Part shown: positions 7,374 through 14,555 of the stretch, in pieces
Layout of the letters: every line of letters starts with the position of its first letter
Position numbering within the stretch: position 1 is the first letter of the stretch
Assembly (NCBI GenBank): GCA_964587165.1
Contig: CAZPKH010000028.1
Location: forward strand, 1-23,716
Source: CAZPKH01 sp964587165
GTDB taxonomy: Bacteria > Bacteroidota > Bacteroidia > Bacteroidales > Muribaculaceae
Direction of reading: 5' to 3'
DNA: 23,716 bases
Translations under genes and position numbers: made by a program
Notes under the pieces: model-generated
What the model was told of the DNA's origin: nothing
What the model saw: the letters and a program-made list of their open reading frames with translations, nothing else
Database searches by the model: none

Positions 7374-9416
7374 ATGAAAAAAACGATAATTGCAATGGCT
7401 ATTGCACTGACAGCTGCCGCGGGAGCTCAGGCCGAGCACCTGTACAGCCTCAACAAGGATTATATAGACCAGACCACACCCGCCGGAACCGACTTCTATA
7501 AGCATGTGAACAAAGGGTGGATGGATGCGCATCCGCTCACCCCGGAGTATTCGCGCTACGGCGTGTTCAATGTGCTGGGCGACACATCCGAGATGCGCGT
7601 CAAGAATCTGGTGATCGGTCTTAAAGATACAAATCCGGCTCAGGGTACCACCGCTTTCAACGTTATGACCATATACGAGCAGGCTATGGATTCTACCCGC
7701 CGCAATGCCGAGGGCGCAGCTCCGATACAGGCTGACCTGAAGCGTATCATGACAACTCCGCTCGACGCCAAATCGATGGAAGACCTCTTCCTGTGGATAC
7801 ACGGCAACTTCTCAAGCCCCCTCTTCGCAGCCGGTCCGATGGAAGATATGATGGATTCCAACAACTACGCCATGTATGTGGGATCGGGCTCGCTCGGTCT
7901 GGGCGACCGCGACTACTACCTGCTCAACGATGCCCGCAACACCGAGGTGCGCAACGCTTACAAGAAGCTGATAACCCGCCAGATGGAGAATGCCGGACTC
8001 TCTAAAAAAGAGGCAAAGCGCGTCATGGAGTCGGTGATGGCTATCGAGACAGCTATGGCCGAGAAGGCATGGACCCGCGAGCAGAGCCGTGATGTCCAGG
8101 CTCAGTATAACCCCACAAAATTTGCCGACCTCAAGGCTCAGTACCCCAACCTGCCGTGGGATCGCTTCTTCGTGGAGACCATGGGTATTGAGTCGCCCGA
8201 AGTGGTGATCATCGACCAGAAAGAGCCGCTGGCTCGTGCCAACGAGCTCTATGCCAAAGCCAAGCCCGCTCAGCTGCGCGACTACTATCTTTGGAAATAT
8301 GTAGCTCAGGCAGCTCCGTATCTGAGCGACAAGTTCTCTGACACTTCGTTTGAGTTTGCCAAGGTGATGAGCGGCGTGACCGAGCAGCGTCCCCGCTGGA
8401 AGCGTGCACTCGGTGCCACCGAAGGTGCTATGGGCGAAGCTATCGGCGAGCTTTATGTCAAGGAGTACTTCCCCGAGAGCTCCAAGGAGTATATGCTCAA
8501 CCTTGTCGAGAATCTCCGCGTGGCCCTCGGCAAGCATATCATCAACCTGCCTTGGATGACCGACGATACCAAATATCAGGCTCTCAAGAAGCTGAACGCC
8601 TTTAAGGTGAAGATCGGCTACCCCGACAAGTTTGAGACATACGAAGGTCTCGTGATCGACCCCTCGCTGAGCTACTACCAGAATATGCACAACGTGAGCA
8701 TGTGGCATCAGAAAGAGACTCTCAGCCGCTGGGGCAAGCCCGTCGACAAGACTCGCTGGGAGATGACTCCCCAGACCGTGAACGCTTACTACAATCCGGT
8801 GGCCAACGAGATCGTGTTCCCTGCCGGTATCCTTCAGGCTCCCTTCTTTGATCCTAACGCCTCCGACGCTGAAAACTATGGCGGCATCGGCGTGGTGATA
8901 GGTCACGAGATGACCCACGGATTCGACGATCAGGGGCGCCACTTCGACGGCGACGGTAATATGAACGGCTGGTGGACAGAAGAGGATGCCGCCGCCTTCG
9001 AGAATCTTGCCAAAGGCCTCGGCGCTCAGTTCGACGCCGTAGAGGTGCTACCCGGCCTTTATGCCAACGGTACTTACACAATGGGCGAGAATATCGCCGA
9101 TCAGGGCGGTCTGCGCGTGGCTATGACTGCATTCCTCGATTCGCAGAAGAAAAAAGGTGTGGATGTGAACTCCGAAGAAGCCAAAATCGACGGCTTCACT
9201 CCCGCGCAGGTATTCTACATGAACTACGCCAACCTTTGGGCACAGAACATGCGCGATGCCGAGAAGCGCAACCGCGTGGTGAGCGACGTGCACTCCTTGG
9301 GCGAACACCGCGTAAACGTCAGCCTCCGCAACCTCGCACCCTTCTTCGAGGCATTCTCGATCACCGAAGGAGAGCCGATGTGGCGCCCCGAAGCTGAGCG
9401 CGTCATCATCTGGTAA
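7374..9416 (+). CDS. pepO: Secreted M13 family zinc metallopeptidase (PepO/neprilysin-like)
   Basis: A 680-residue endopeptidase of the neprilysin family. Residues 1-20 form a signal peptide ending AQA; no lipobox Cys is present, so a soluble periplasmic or secreted enzyme is likely. The zinc site is intact: HEMTH at residues 511-515 and the third ligand Glu572 within GENIADQGG, with Asp576 following. The substrate-binding segment VNAYYNPVANEIVFPAGILQ lies upstream of the zinc motif as expected. The C-terminus (GEPMWRPEAERVIIW) matches the family ending. Size and motif spacing are normal for bacterial M13 enzymes. It lies 32 nt behind the dehydrogenase gene and is probably cotranscribed; no functional link is obvious. 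A hairpin terminator region follows at 9437-9472. Confidence 0.95.
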   Translation: MKKTIIAMAIALTAAAGAQAEHLYSLNKDYIDQTTPAGTDFYKHVNKGWMDAHPLTPEYSRYGVFNVLGDTSEMRVKNLVIGLKDTNPAQGTTAFNVMTIYEQAMDSTRRNAEGAAPIQADLKRIMTTPLDAKSMEDLFLWIHGNFSSPLFAAGPMEDMMDSNNYAMYVGSGSLGLGDRDYYLLNDARNTEVRNAYKKLITRQMENAGLSKKEAKRVMESVMAIETAMAEKAWTREQSRDVQAQYNPTKFADLKAQYPNLPWDRFFVETMGIESPEVVIIDQKEPLARANELYAKAKPAQLRDYYLWKYVAQAAPYLSDKFSDTSFEFAKVMSGVTEQRPRWKRALGATEGAMGEAIGELYVKEYFPESSKEYMLNLVENLRVALGKHIINLPWMTDDTKYQALKKLNAFKVKIGYPDKFETYEGLVIDPSLSYYQNMHNVSMWHQKETLSRWGKPVDKTRWEMTPQTVNAYYNPVANEIVFPAGILQAPFFDPNASDAENYGGIGVVIGHEMTHGFDDQGRHFDGDGNMNGWWTEEDAAAFENLAKGLGAQFDAVEVLPGLYANGTYTMGENIADQGGLRVAMTAFLDSQKKKGVDVNSEEAKIDGFTPAQVFYMNYANLWAQNMRDAEKRNRVVSDVHSLGEHRVNVSLRNLAPFFEAFSITEGEPMWRPEAERVIIW

Positions 9417-9436
9417 TCGCACCTTAAACCCCACAG

Positions 9437-9472
9437 AAAAAATCCCGGTCGGCCTTTCCGTCGATCGGGATT
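9437..9472 (-). terminator. Intrinsic terminator between convergent genes
   Basis: AATCCCG (9441-9447) pairs with CGGGATT (9466-9472), with an inner CGG/CCG stem and a CCTTT loop. On the minus strand the stem is followed directly by a run of six T (9442-9437), a good terminator for the MNT/HEPN pair. On the plus strand the following T content is weaker (TTGTTAGTT), so action for the peptidase gene is only partial or possible. Confidence 0.8.
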
Positions 9473-9496
9473 GTTAGTTCTCTTATACTTGTTTTC

Positions 9497-9793
9497 TTAT
9501 ATAAGAATGCCTGTTTTTAATATATCGGCATACAAAGGGTTGTTGTGATCTTCAATGAGCAATACCGGCTCGATAAGATTGCTGATTTTGCGTTTCAACT
9601 TCCATAGCAGTGGAGTGTCAGCAAAATAGTCGCTGTTGAGATGATCTACAACCACTGCGATGTCAATATCACTGTCGTCCGTGTATGTCCCTTTGCTGAA
9701 AGATCCATATAGGTAAAGAGCTTTCAGCGGCAAACACTCTGCGACCGCCGATTTATATCGTTTGGCTAATTTTACAGCTTGCTCTTTATCCAT
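9497..9793 (-). CDS. MNT-type nucleotidyltransferase domain protein
   Basis: A 98-residue minimal nucleotidyltransferase. The motif GSFSKGTYTDDSDIDIAV gives the exact G-S-x10-D-x-D signature (Gly30-Ser31, Asp42, Asp44). The usual third acidic position may be Glu75. The family commonly acts as the antitoxin in MNT/HEPN modules, some members by transferring AMP onto the HEPN toxin. It overlaps the upstream HEPN gene by 22 nt and ends just before a strong minus-strand terminator, consistent with a two-gene operon. The region is visibly more AT-rich than its surroundings. The domain call is secure; whether the pair is an active toxin-antitoxin system is inference. Confidence 0.92.
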   Translation of the reverse strand: MDKEQAVKLAKRYKSAVAECLPLKALYLYGSFSKGTYTDDSDIDIAVVVDHLNSDYFADTPLLWKLKRKISNLIEPVLLIEDHNNPLYADILKTGILI

Positions 9794-10158
9794 ATCCTTA
9801 GTTCATCAGTTTGTTTCAGAAGATTCTCGCAACGCGATGCGTTAAGACTTTGTATCAAACGCTCCTTGTATGAAGGATAACGCGCTTCGATATTCAGAGG
9901 TTCAAGAGTGTCGATGGTGTCCAATTGTTCTAAAGACATCTCCTTATCGAGTCCAACCTTTTCCGCCAGACGGGAGAGGCTATGGATTTTTAGAGGAGGT
10001 TCGTCGAATACCTTACTCCAGTATGCCTTTAGTATTTTCTCTATTGCTTGGTGGCACATGAAACCTACATACAGGAAACGCTTGGTTTCGAGCATGGCTT
10101 GTGCTGTGTCGAAATCATAGTCCGACATCTCAGTCCAGTATGTCACCTTGTCTGTCAC
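9772..10158 (-). CDS. HEPN domain protein (PF05168-like), partner of MNT
   Basis: A 128-residue all-helical HEPN protein. Diagnostic parts are YWTEMSDYDFDTAQAML at the N-terminus, FMCHQAIEKILKAYW at residues 33-47, and EARYPSYKERL near residue 100. These fit the HEPN family paired with minimal nucleotidyltransferases rather than the HepT/DUF86 branch. The RNase motif R-x4-6-H is not visible: Arg27 to His36 is too far apart, and no His follows the C-terminal Arg residues at family spacing. RNA cleavage is therefore doubtful. The start is GTG at 10158; an in-frame GTG at 10146 and ATG at 10128 are alternatives. A -7 box ends 25 nt upstream of the chosen start. Confidence 0.88.
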   Translation of the reverse strand: MTDKVTYWTEMSDYDFDTAQAMLETKRFLYVGFMCHQAIEKILKAYWSKVFDEPPLKIHSLSRLAEKVGLDKEMSLEQLDTIDTLEPLNIEARYPSYKERLIQSLNASRCENLLKQTDELRIWIKSKL

Positions 10159-10183
10159 TGAATAATTCTTTTATATTCATTTG

Positions 10184-10191
10184 CAAATATA
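10184..10191 (-). promoter_or_regulatory. -7 box of the HEPN/MNT pair
   Basis: The minus strand reads TATATTTG, an exact TAnnTTTG match, 25 nt before the GTG start. A T-rich stretch but no clean TTTG lies at the -33 distance. The flanking DNA is very AT-rich. Confidence 0.5.
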
Positions 10192-10298
10192 ATAATTATC
10201 GTCGAAAAAATACTCGTAGCCTGCTAATAAAACGAGAACCGAATGTGAGTCGGGCGTTATTTTTGAGGGTGGGGAGGTGGCGGTGTCGCAATTTGTTG

Positions 10299-10306
10299 TA
10301 ACTTTG
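10299..10306 (+). promoter_or_regulatory. -7 box immediately before the Cys-motif protein gene
   Basis: TAACTTTG matches TAnnTTTG and ends 5 nt before ATG 10312. Used as drawn, it would give an essentially leaderless mRNA. No TTTG lies at the normal -33 distance. Confidence 0.45.
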
Positions 10307-10311
10307 TCGGT

Positions 10312-10737
10312 ATGATTGCGGCACTTATCATTTTGACGGCTATGATAGTGGTGGGAGGCCTCCTTTGGCTTCTCGACCGCCGACATTCTGCCGACGATAC
10401 CGACACCCCCGCGGCAGAAGTCACGGAGCAGGAGCCGGCGCAGGGCGAATGTTGCGGCATGCACCTCACATGCGAGCGCGACTCGCTGCTGACGGCTATA
10501 GACGAGCCGGTGGTGTATTTCGACGACGAGGAGCTTGACGGCTACGCCGGCCGTGCAGCCGGCGAATATGACGAGGCTGAGATAGAACAGTTTCGCGATG
10601 TGCTGCTGACATTGCTCCCCTCCGATATTGCTCCTTGGGCGCGCTCGCTGCAGCGGCGCGGCATTGAGCTGCCTGCTGCTGTGCGCGACGAGCTGCTGAT
10701 GATAGTCGCCGAAGCCCGCGCTGCCAAAACATCATGA
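10312..10737 (+). CDS. Membrane-anchored small protein with CCGMHxxC motif
   Basis: A 141-residue protein of unknown function. It has one N-terminal transmembrane segment (residues 1-21) followed by basic residues (DRRH). An acidic, variable linker leads to ECCGMHLTCERDSLL (Cys47, Cys48, Met50, His51, Cys54), which could bind a metal. The remainder (VVYFDDEELDGYAGR, IEQFRDVLLTLLPSDIAPWARSLQRRGIELP) is helical and looks like a conserved Bacteroidales protein sometimes found beside metal permeases; I recall similar proteins labelled 'phospholipase', with no support for that in this sequence. ATG 10312 was chosen because the next ATG (10342) would cut the membrane segment in half. The ABC-3 permease starts 21 nt downstream, so the two are likely cotranscribed and related in function. 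Confidence 0.88.
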   Translation: MIAALIILTAMIVVGGLLWLLDRRHSADDTDTPAAEVTEQEPAQGECCGMHLTCERDSLLTAIDEPVVYFDDEELDGYAGRAAGEYDEAEIEQFRDVLLTLLPSDIAPWARSLQRRGIELPAAVRDELLMIVAEARAAKTS

Positions 10738-10758
10738 CAATCTGCACTGACAAACACG

Positions 10759-11568
10759 ATGCTCGAATATCTCGAATATACATTTTTCCGCAACGCTCTG
10801 GCCGGGGTGCTTCTGCTTAGCGTGGTGAGCGGTATAGTGGGCACATATATCGTGACGCGCCGCATGGTGGCTATCTCCGGCGGTATCACCCATGCATGCT
10901 TCGGAGGCCTCGGATTAGGGTATTTTCTCGGTATCAACCCCTTGCTTATGGCTGCAGCCGTGGCCGTGGGTTCGTCGGTTGGTGTCGAGTGGATGTCGGA
11001 GCGGCGGCAGATGCGTGAGGATACGGCCATAGCTGTGGTATGGGCCCTCGGCATGGCGGCCGGTGTGCTCTTTGTGTTTCTTACACCCGGATATGTGCCG
11101 GAGCTGAACGCTTTTCTATTCGGCAATGTGCTTACCATTAGTTCTGTTGATATATGGTGCACGGCCGGTTTTGTCGTTATCCTGCTGATTCTCTTTGCTG
11201 CTTACGGCCGTAAGATCGTGATATGTGCATTCGATAGAGATTTTGCTGCTGTGGCCGGATTGCCGGTGCGCGCAGTCAACTATATGATGACCGTCGTGGT
11301 GGCTATAGGTATAGTGCTGGCTATCCGCATGGTGGGAATCATGCTGCTGATGTCGATGATGTCGCTGCCGCAGATCACTGCCGAGCGTTTCTGCTGCCGT
11401 TTCAATACCATCATGTGGGTATCGACGGCTATTTCAGCCGCATGTTGTGTGGGGGGCCTTGCTGCCGCCACCGTGATCAATGTGCCTTGCTCGGCCATCA
11501 TCGTGCTTACCCTTGCCGCAGTTTATATCTGTACGGCGGTGATATTCCGCATCAAGCGGCGGCAGTGA
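10759..11568 (+). CDS. ABC-3 family metal ABC transporter permease (ZnuB/MntB-like)
   Basis: A 269-residue integral membrane protein with about seven or eight hydrophobic helices. It has the family landmarks GTYIVTRRMVAISGGITHACF near the start, RQMREDTAIAVVWALGMAAG in the middle, and IRMVGIMLLMSMMSLPQITAE in the last third. ABC-3 permeases move Zn2+ or Mn2+ (or Fe2+) into the cytoplasm together with an ATPase and a solute-binding protein. Neither partner gene is adjacent here, so they must be encoded elsewhere or shared. Which metal is carried cannot be told from the sequence. The gene lies 21 nt behind the Cys-motif protein. Confidence 0.93.
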   Translation: MLEYLEYTFFRNALAGVLLLSVVSGIVGTYIVTRRMVAISGGITHACFGGLGLGYFLGINPLLMAAAVAVGSSVGVEWMSERRQMREDTAIAVVWALGMAAGVLFVFLTPGYVPELNAFLFGNVLTISSVDIWCTAGFVVILLILFAAYGRKIVICAFDRDFAAVAGLPVRAVNYMMTVVVAIGIVLAIRMVGIMLLMSMMSLPQITAERFCCRFNTIMWVSTAISAACCVGGLAAATVINVPCSAIIVLTLAAVYICTAVIFRIKRRQ

Positions 11569-11589
11569 GACATTTTCAAATTTTTATAT

Positions 11590-11597
11590 TAATTTTG
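11590..11597 (+). promoter_or_regulatory. -7 box of panB
   Basis: TAATTTTG fits TAnnTTTG and lies 23 nt before the panB ATG. There is no TTTG at the -33 spacing; the sequence just upstream is T-rich. It suggests that panB can be transcribed apart from the permease gene. Confidence 0.5.
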
Positions 11598-11620
11598 CGG
11601 CGTCAAAACACCCGCTCATT

Positions 11621-12442
11621 ATGTCGACAAATACTACTGACAATAAGCGCAAGGTCACTACCTTGCGTCTCACCGAGATGAAAGCTCGCGGCGAGAAGAT
11701 CGCCATGCTCACTGCCTATGACTATTCGATGGCCCGTCTGATCGACGCTGCCGGGATGGATGTGATCCTTGTGGGCGACTCGGCCTCAAACGTGATGGCC
11801 GGTAATATTACGACTCTGCCGATGACTCTCGACCAGATGATATACCACGCCAAGAGTGTGGTGAAAGGTACCGAGAGGGCACTTGTGGTAGTAGATATGC
11901 CTTTCGGCACTTATCAGGGCAACTCGAAGGAGGCGCTTGCTTCGGCCATACGCATCATGAAGGAGTCGCACGCCGAGGCCGTGAAGATGGAAGGAGGAGC
12001 CGAGATCCGCGAATCGATAGAACGCATACTGTGTGCGGGAATACCGGTGATGGGTCATTTGGGTCTTACGCCGCAGTCTATCAATAAGTTCGGTACCTAT
12101 GCGGTGCGTGCCCGCGAGGAGGCCGAGGCTGAGAAGCTGATGGCCGACGCGCTGCTTCTGCAAGAGATAGGGTGCTTCGGTATAGTGCTTGAGAAGATCC
12201 CTGCCAAGCTGGCAGCCGAGGTGTCGGCACAGCTCACAATCCCCACTATCGGGATAGGCGCCGGCGCAGGTACCGACGGACAGGTGCTTGTGATGCACGA
12301 TATGCTCGGTATCAACAAAGGGTTCTCACCCAAATTTTTGCGCCGCTACGCTGATCTGTCCGACGTGATCGACCGCGCCGTGGGGCAGTATATTGCAGAT
12401 GTGAAGTCGGCCGACTTCCCCTCCGAGCAGGAGCAGTACTGA
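11621..12442 (+). CDS. panB: 3-methyl-2-oxobutanoate hydroxymethyltransferase (PanB)
   Basis: A 273-residue cytoplasmic TIM-barrel enzyme that transfers a hydroxymethyl group from methylene-tetrahydrofolate to 2-oxoisovalerate to give ketopantoate, the first committed step of pantothenate and CoA synthesis. Metal and substrate residues match the family: VGDS (Asp53, Ser54), Asp92 in VVDMPFGTY, Glu124 in VKMEGG and Glu191 in VLEKIP. MGHLGLTPQ and TIGIGAGAGTDGQVLVMHDMLG are also typical. The length is normal. No other pantothenate gene is nearby. The gene ends 5 nt from the stop of the convergent antiporter gene. Confidence 0.97.
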   Translation: MSTNTTDNKRKVTTLRLTEMKARGEKIAMLTAYDYSMARLIDAAGMDVILVGDSASNVMAGNITTLPMTLDQMIYHAKSVVKGTERALVVVDMPFGTYQGNSKEALASAIRIMKESHAEAVKMEGGAEIRESIERILCAGIPVMGHLGLTPQSINKFGTYAVRAREEAEAEKLMADALLLQEIGCFGIVLEKIPAKLAAEVSAQLTIPTIGIGAGAGTDGQVLVMHDMLGINKGFSPKFLRRYADLSDVIDRAVGQYIADVKSADFPSEQEQY

Positions 12443-12447
12443 GCCCC

Positions 12448-14544
12448 TTATTTGCGTCGCAGCAACTGCTGCAGGCGTAGCCACAGTCGTGAGGGTGTGG
12501 AGATGATGTCGGGGGTCATTGTGTCGGCCATCGTCGGTATGTCGGTGTGCTCGCCTGTCTGCTCGGGGTATATCACCAGCAGGTTTGTGGAAGAGAAATA
12601 GTGCGACATAAAGCTCGTCATCTCGTCGAGCTCGGAGGTGTATGACACGGATGTGGGACGTGCAGTGACGAATATCACCAGATCGTCCTCGGCGGCATCC
12701 TTTGCCATAAGTACGTAGTCGGTGGTCGAATTGATGATACGGAATTCGTAGCGTATGCCGTAGTTGCCCTGCGACAGCAGAGCCAGAATAGCGGGCCGGG
12801 TCGACTCGAAGCATGTGAAGGTGATACGGCACCCTATCTGCCCGGTGAGGGTGCATACTGCATCGAGCCATCGGGAGAACCCCGTCTCGTACTCGGCGCG
12901 CCGGGGCACGAAGATATGCGCGCGGCGCACGGTGTTGAGTGGCGAGAGCGTGCGCGATATCACAACCATACGGTGGGTAGCGCCCACCAGTTTGGAGATA
13001 ATGCTGCCGTAGAAGGTGTCGGTGATGCCTCCGCGCCGGTGCAGCCCGAGCAATATCATGGAAATGTCGCGCTCGGCTACAGTGTTGAGCACTCCCGTCA
13101 CAATGTTTAGATCAAAACGTTCGATAGCCACAATAGGCGTGTCGATCGAAGCGGCCACTTCGCGGGCCACGTCGAGCGAGTTGCGCCCTATGGCTCGCGA
13201 CGATGCCGAATTGTCCGACCGCACATGCAGCGCATATAGCTTGGAGTCGACGTTGGTCTGGCGGCGCATCATCGTGGCAAGGGCGACGAGCTGCGGTGCC
13301 GACAGCGGTGTGGCGAGCGATATGAGGGTGTGCGATGTGGGGGCGGGGAGAGTCGAAGGGTCGGTGTCGTTGTCGCAGCGTGCCAGTCGCGAAGCGGCGC
13401 GGGCTGTGCCGAACGAGGCGACAGTACATGTCACGAGGATCATCAGCACCGTGCCGTTGAGCATGGCGTGGTCGAAGAGCCCCAGCGAGTAGCCGGTCAT
13501 CACCACTGCAAGCGCCACGGCGGTGTGTGCGTTGGTGAGCTGATACATCACCGAGCGGTCGACGGCCGTCATGCCGAACGACTTCTGCGCCACCCACGCC
13601 GCAAGCCACTTGGCGCTCATCGCTACTCCGGAGAGTACAGTTGCGACATACAGTGTGCTCCACCCTGCAAACACTACGCGCACATCGATTAGCATACCTA
13701 CGCCTATCAGAAAATAAGGTATGAAGATGGCGTTGCCCACAAACTCTATGCGCCCCATAAGCGCAGAGCGCCGGGGGATGTAGCGGTTGAGAGTAAGGCC
13801 GGCGTAGAATGCACCGAACACACCCTCGATGCCGAAGAGTGTCGCGCTCCACGCTGCGAGAAATACCATCGTGAGTATGTAGACAAACTGCAGGATTCCG
13901 TCGATATGGGTCTTGAGAAACCATCGGGTGAGGCGCGGGTATATATATCCTACGGCCACGCAGAATACCACCAGCCACCCGCCCAGCCGAAGTGTGGACC
14001 ACGGAGTGAAGTGTCCTGAGTGCGCAGTGTCGACCACGGCGGCGAGCACTACCAAGGCCCCGAGCACGGTGATGATCGTGGCCGCCACGGCGATAATCAC
14101 GGCCGGGCGGCGTGTCAGGCCGAATCGCGACACCAAGGGGTACCCTATCAGCGTATGGGCAGCCATTATCGCGGCAACAAGCCATGAGCCCTCCCAGCCA
14201 AGACCGATGAGCCAGTGGCCGGCAGCCACGCCGGCAGCAAGCGGTATGACAAACGTGTAGAGGCCGAGCAACAGCCCGCGGTTCACGTTCTTGCGCAGGT
14301 GGTACATGTCGATCTCCAGACCGGCAAGAAACATAAGGTAGAATATGCCCACCTGCCCGAATATCTCAAACGACATGTCGCGGGCCAGCAGGTTGAAGCC
14401 GTACGGTCCGACGGCCACACCCGCTATGATCAGGCCTATGATGTTGGGTATCTTGAGCCTCGACAGCAGCAGCGGTGCCAGCAGGATGATTGCGAGCACC
14501 ACCATAAAAATGGCTACCGGTTGGGTGATGAGAGGAGGCTGCAA
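12448..14544 (-). CDS. CPA2-type cation/proton antiporter with C-terminal universal stress-like domain
   Basis: A roughly 698-residue membrane protein. The first 400 or so residues form about 12 transmembrane helices of a Na+(K+)/H+ exchanger, with the CPA2 landmarks IPNIIGLIIAGVAVGPYGF and IFYLMFLAGLEIDM. The C-terminal 280 residues are soluble and resemble tandem universal stress domains (ISMILLGLHRRGGITDTFYG is a typical UspA-like segment). The start is uncertain: no ATG lies ahead of the first helix. TTG 14544 begins LQPPLITQPVAIF, where homologues usually start, 11 nt after the asd stop. GTG 14634 would lie deep within asd, and ATG 14505 would cut the first helix. The ion carried is unknown; I do not see an obvious Asp-Asp or Asn-Asp pair in the helix-5-like segment (AAHTLIGYPLVSRFG). 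Confidence 0.9.
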   Translation of the reverse strand: MQPPLITQPVAIFMVVLAIILLAPLLLSRLKIPNIIGLIIAGVAVGPYGFNLLARDMSFEIFGQVGIFYLMFLAGLEIDMYHLRKNVNRGLLLGLYTFVIPLAAGVAAGHWLIGLGWEGSWLVAAIMAAHTLIGYPLVSRFGLTRRPAVIIAVAATIITVLGALVVLAAVVDTAHSGHFTPWSTLRLGGWLVVFCVAVGYIYPRLTRWFLKTHIDGILQFVYILTMVFLAAWSATLFGIEGVFGAFYAGLTLNRYIPRRSALMGRIEFVGNAIFIPYFLIGVGMLIDVRVVFAGWSTLYVATVLSGVAMSAKWLAAWVAQKSFGMTAVDRSVMYQLTNAHTAVALAVVMTGYSLGLFDHAMLNGTVLMILVTCTVASFGTARAASRLARCDNDTDPSTLPAPTSHTLISLATPLSAPQLVALATMMRRQTNVDSKLYALHVRSDNSASSRAIGRNSLDVAREVAASIDTPIVAIERFDLNIVTGVLNTVAERDISMILLGLHRRGGITDTFYGSIISKLVGATHRMVVISRTLSPLNTVRRAHIFVPRRAEYETGFSRWLDAVCTLTGQIGCRITFTCFESTRPAILALLSQGNYGIRYEFRIINSTTDYVLMAKDAAEDDLVIFVTARPTSVSYTSELDEMTSFMSHYFSSTNLLVIYPEQTGEHTDIPTMADTMTPDIISTPSRLWLRLQQLLRRK

Positions 14545-14555
14545 GAGGGTATGGG

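Noticed and set aside
7812..8942. Long open frame antisense to the M13 peptidase
   Set aside because: It lies wholly opposite a clearly recognised gene; its translation shows no domain and reflects codon bias of the sense strand.
13112..14185. Long open frame in another phase of the antiporter gene
   Set aside because: Arg/His/Pro-rich translation with no domain; the other phase encodes an unbroken membrane transporter.
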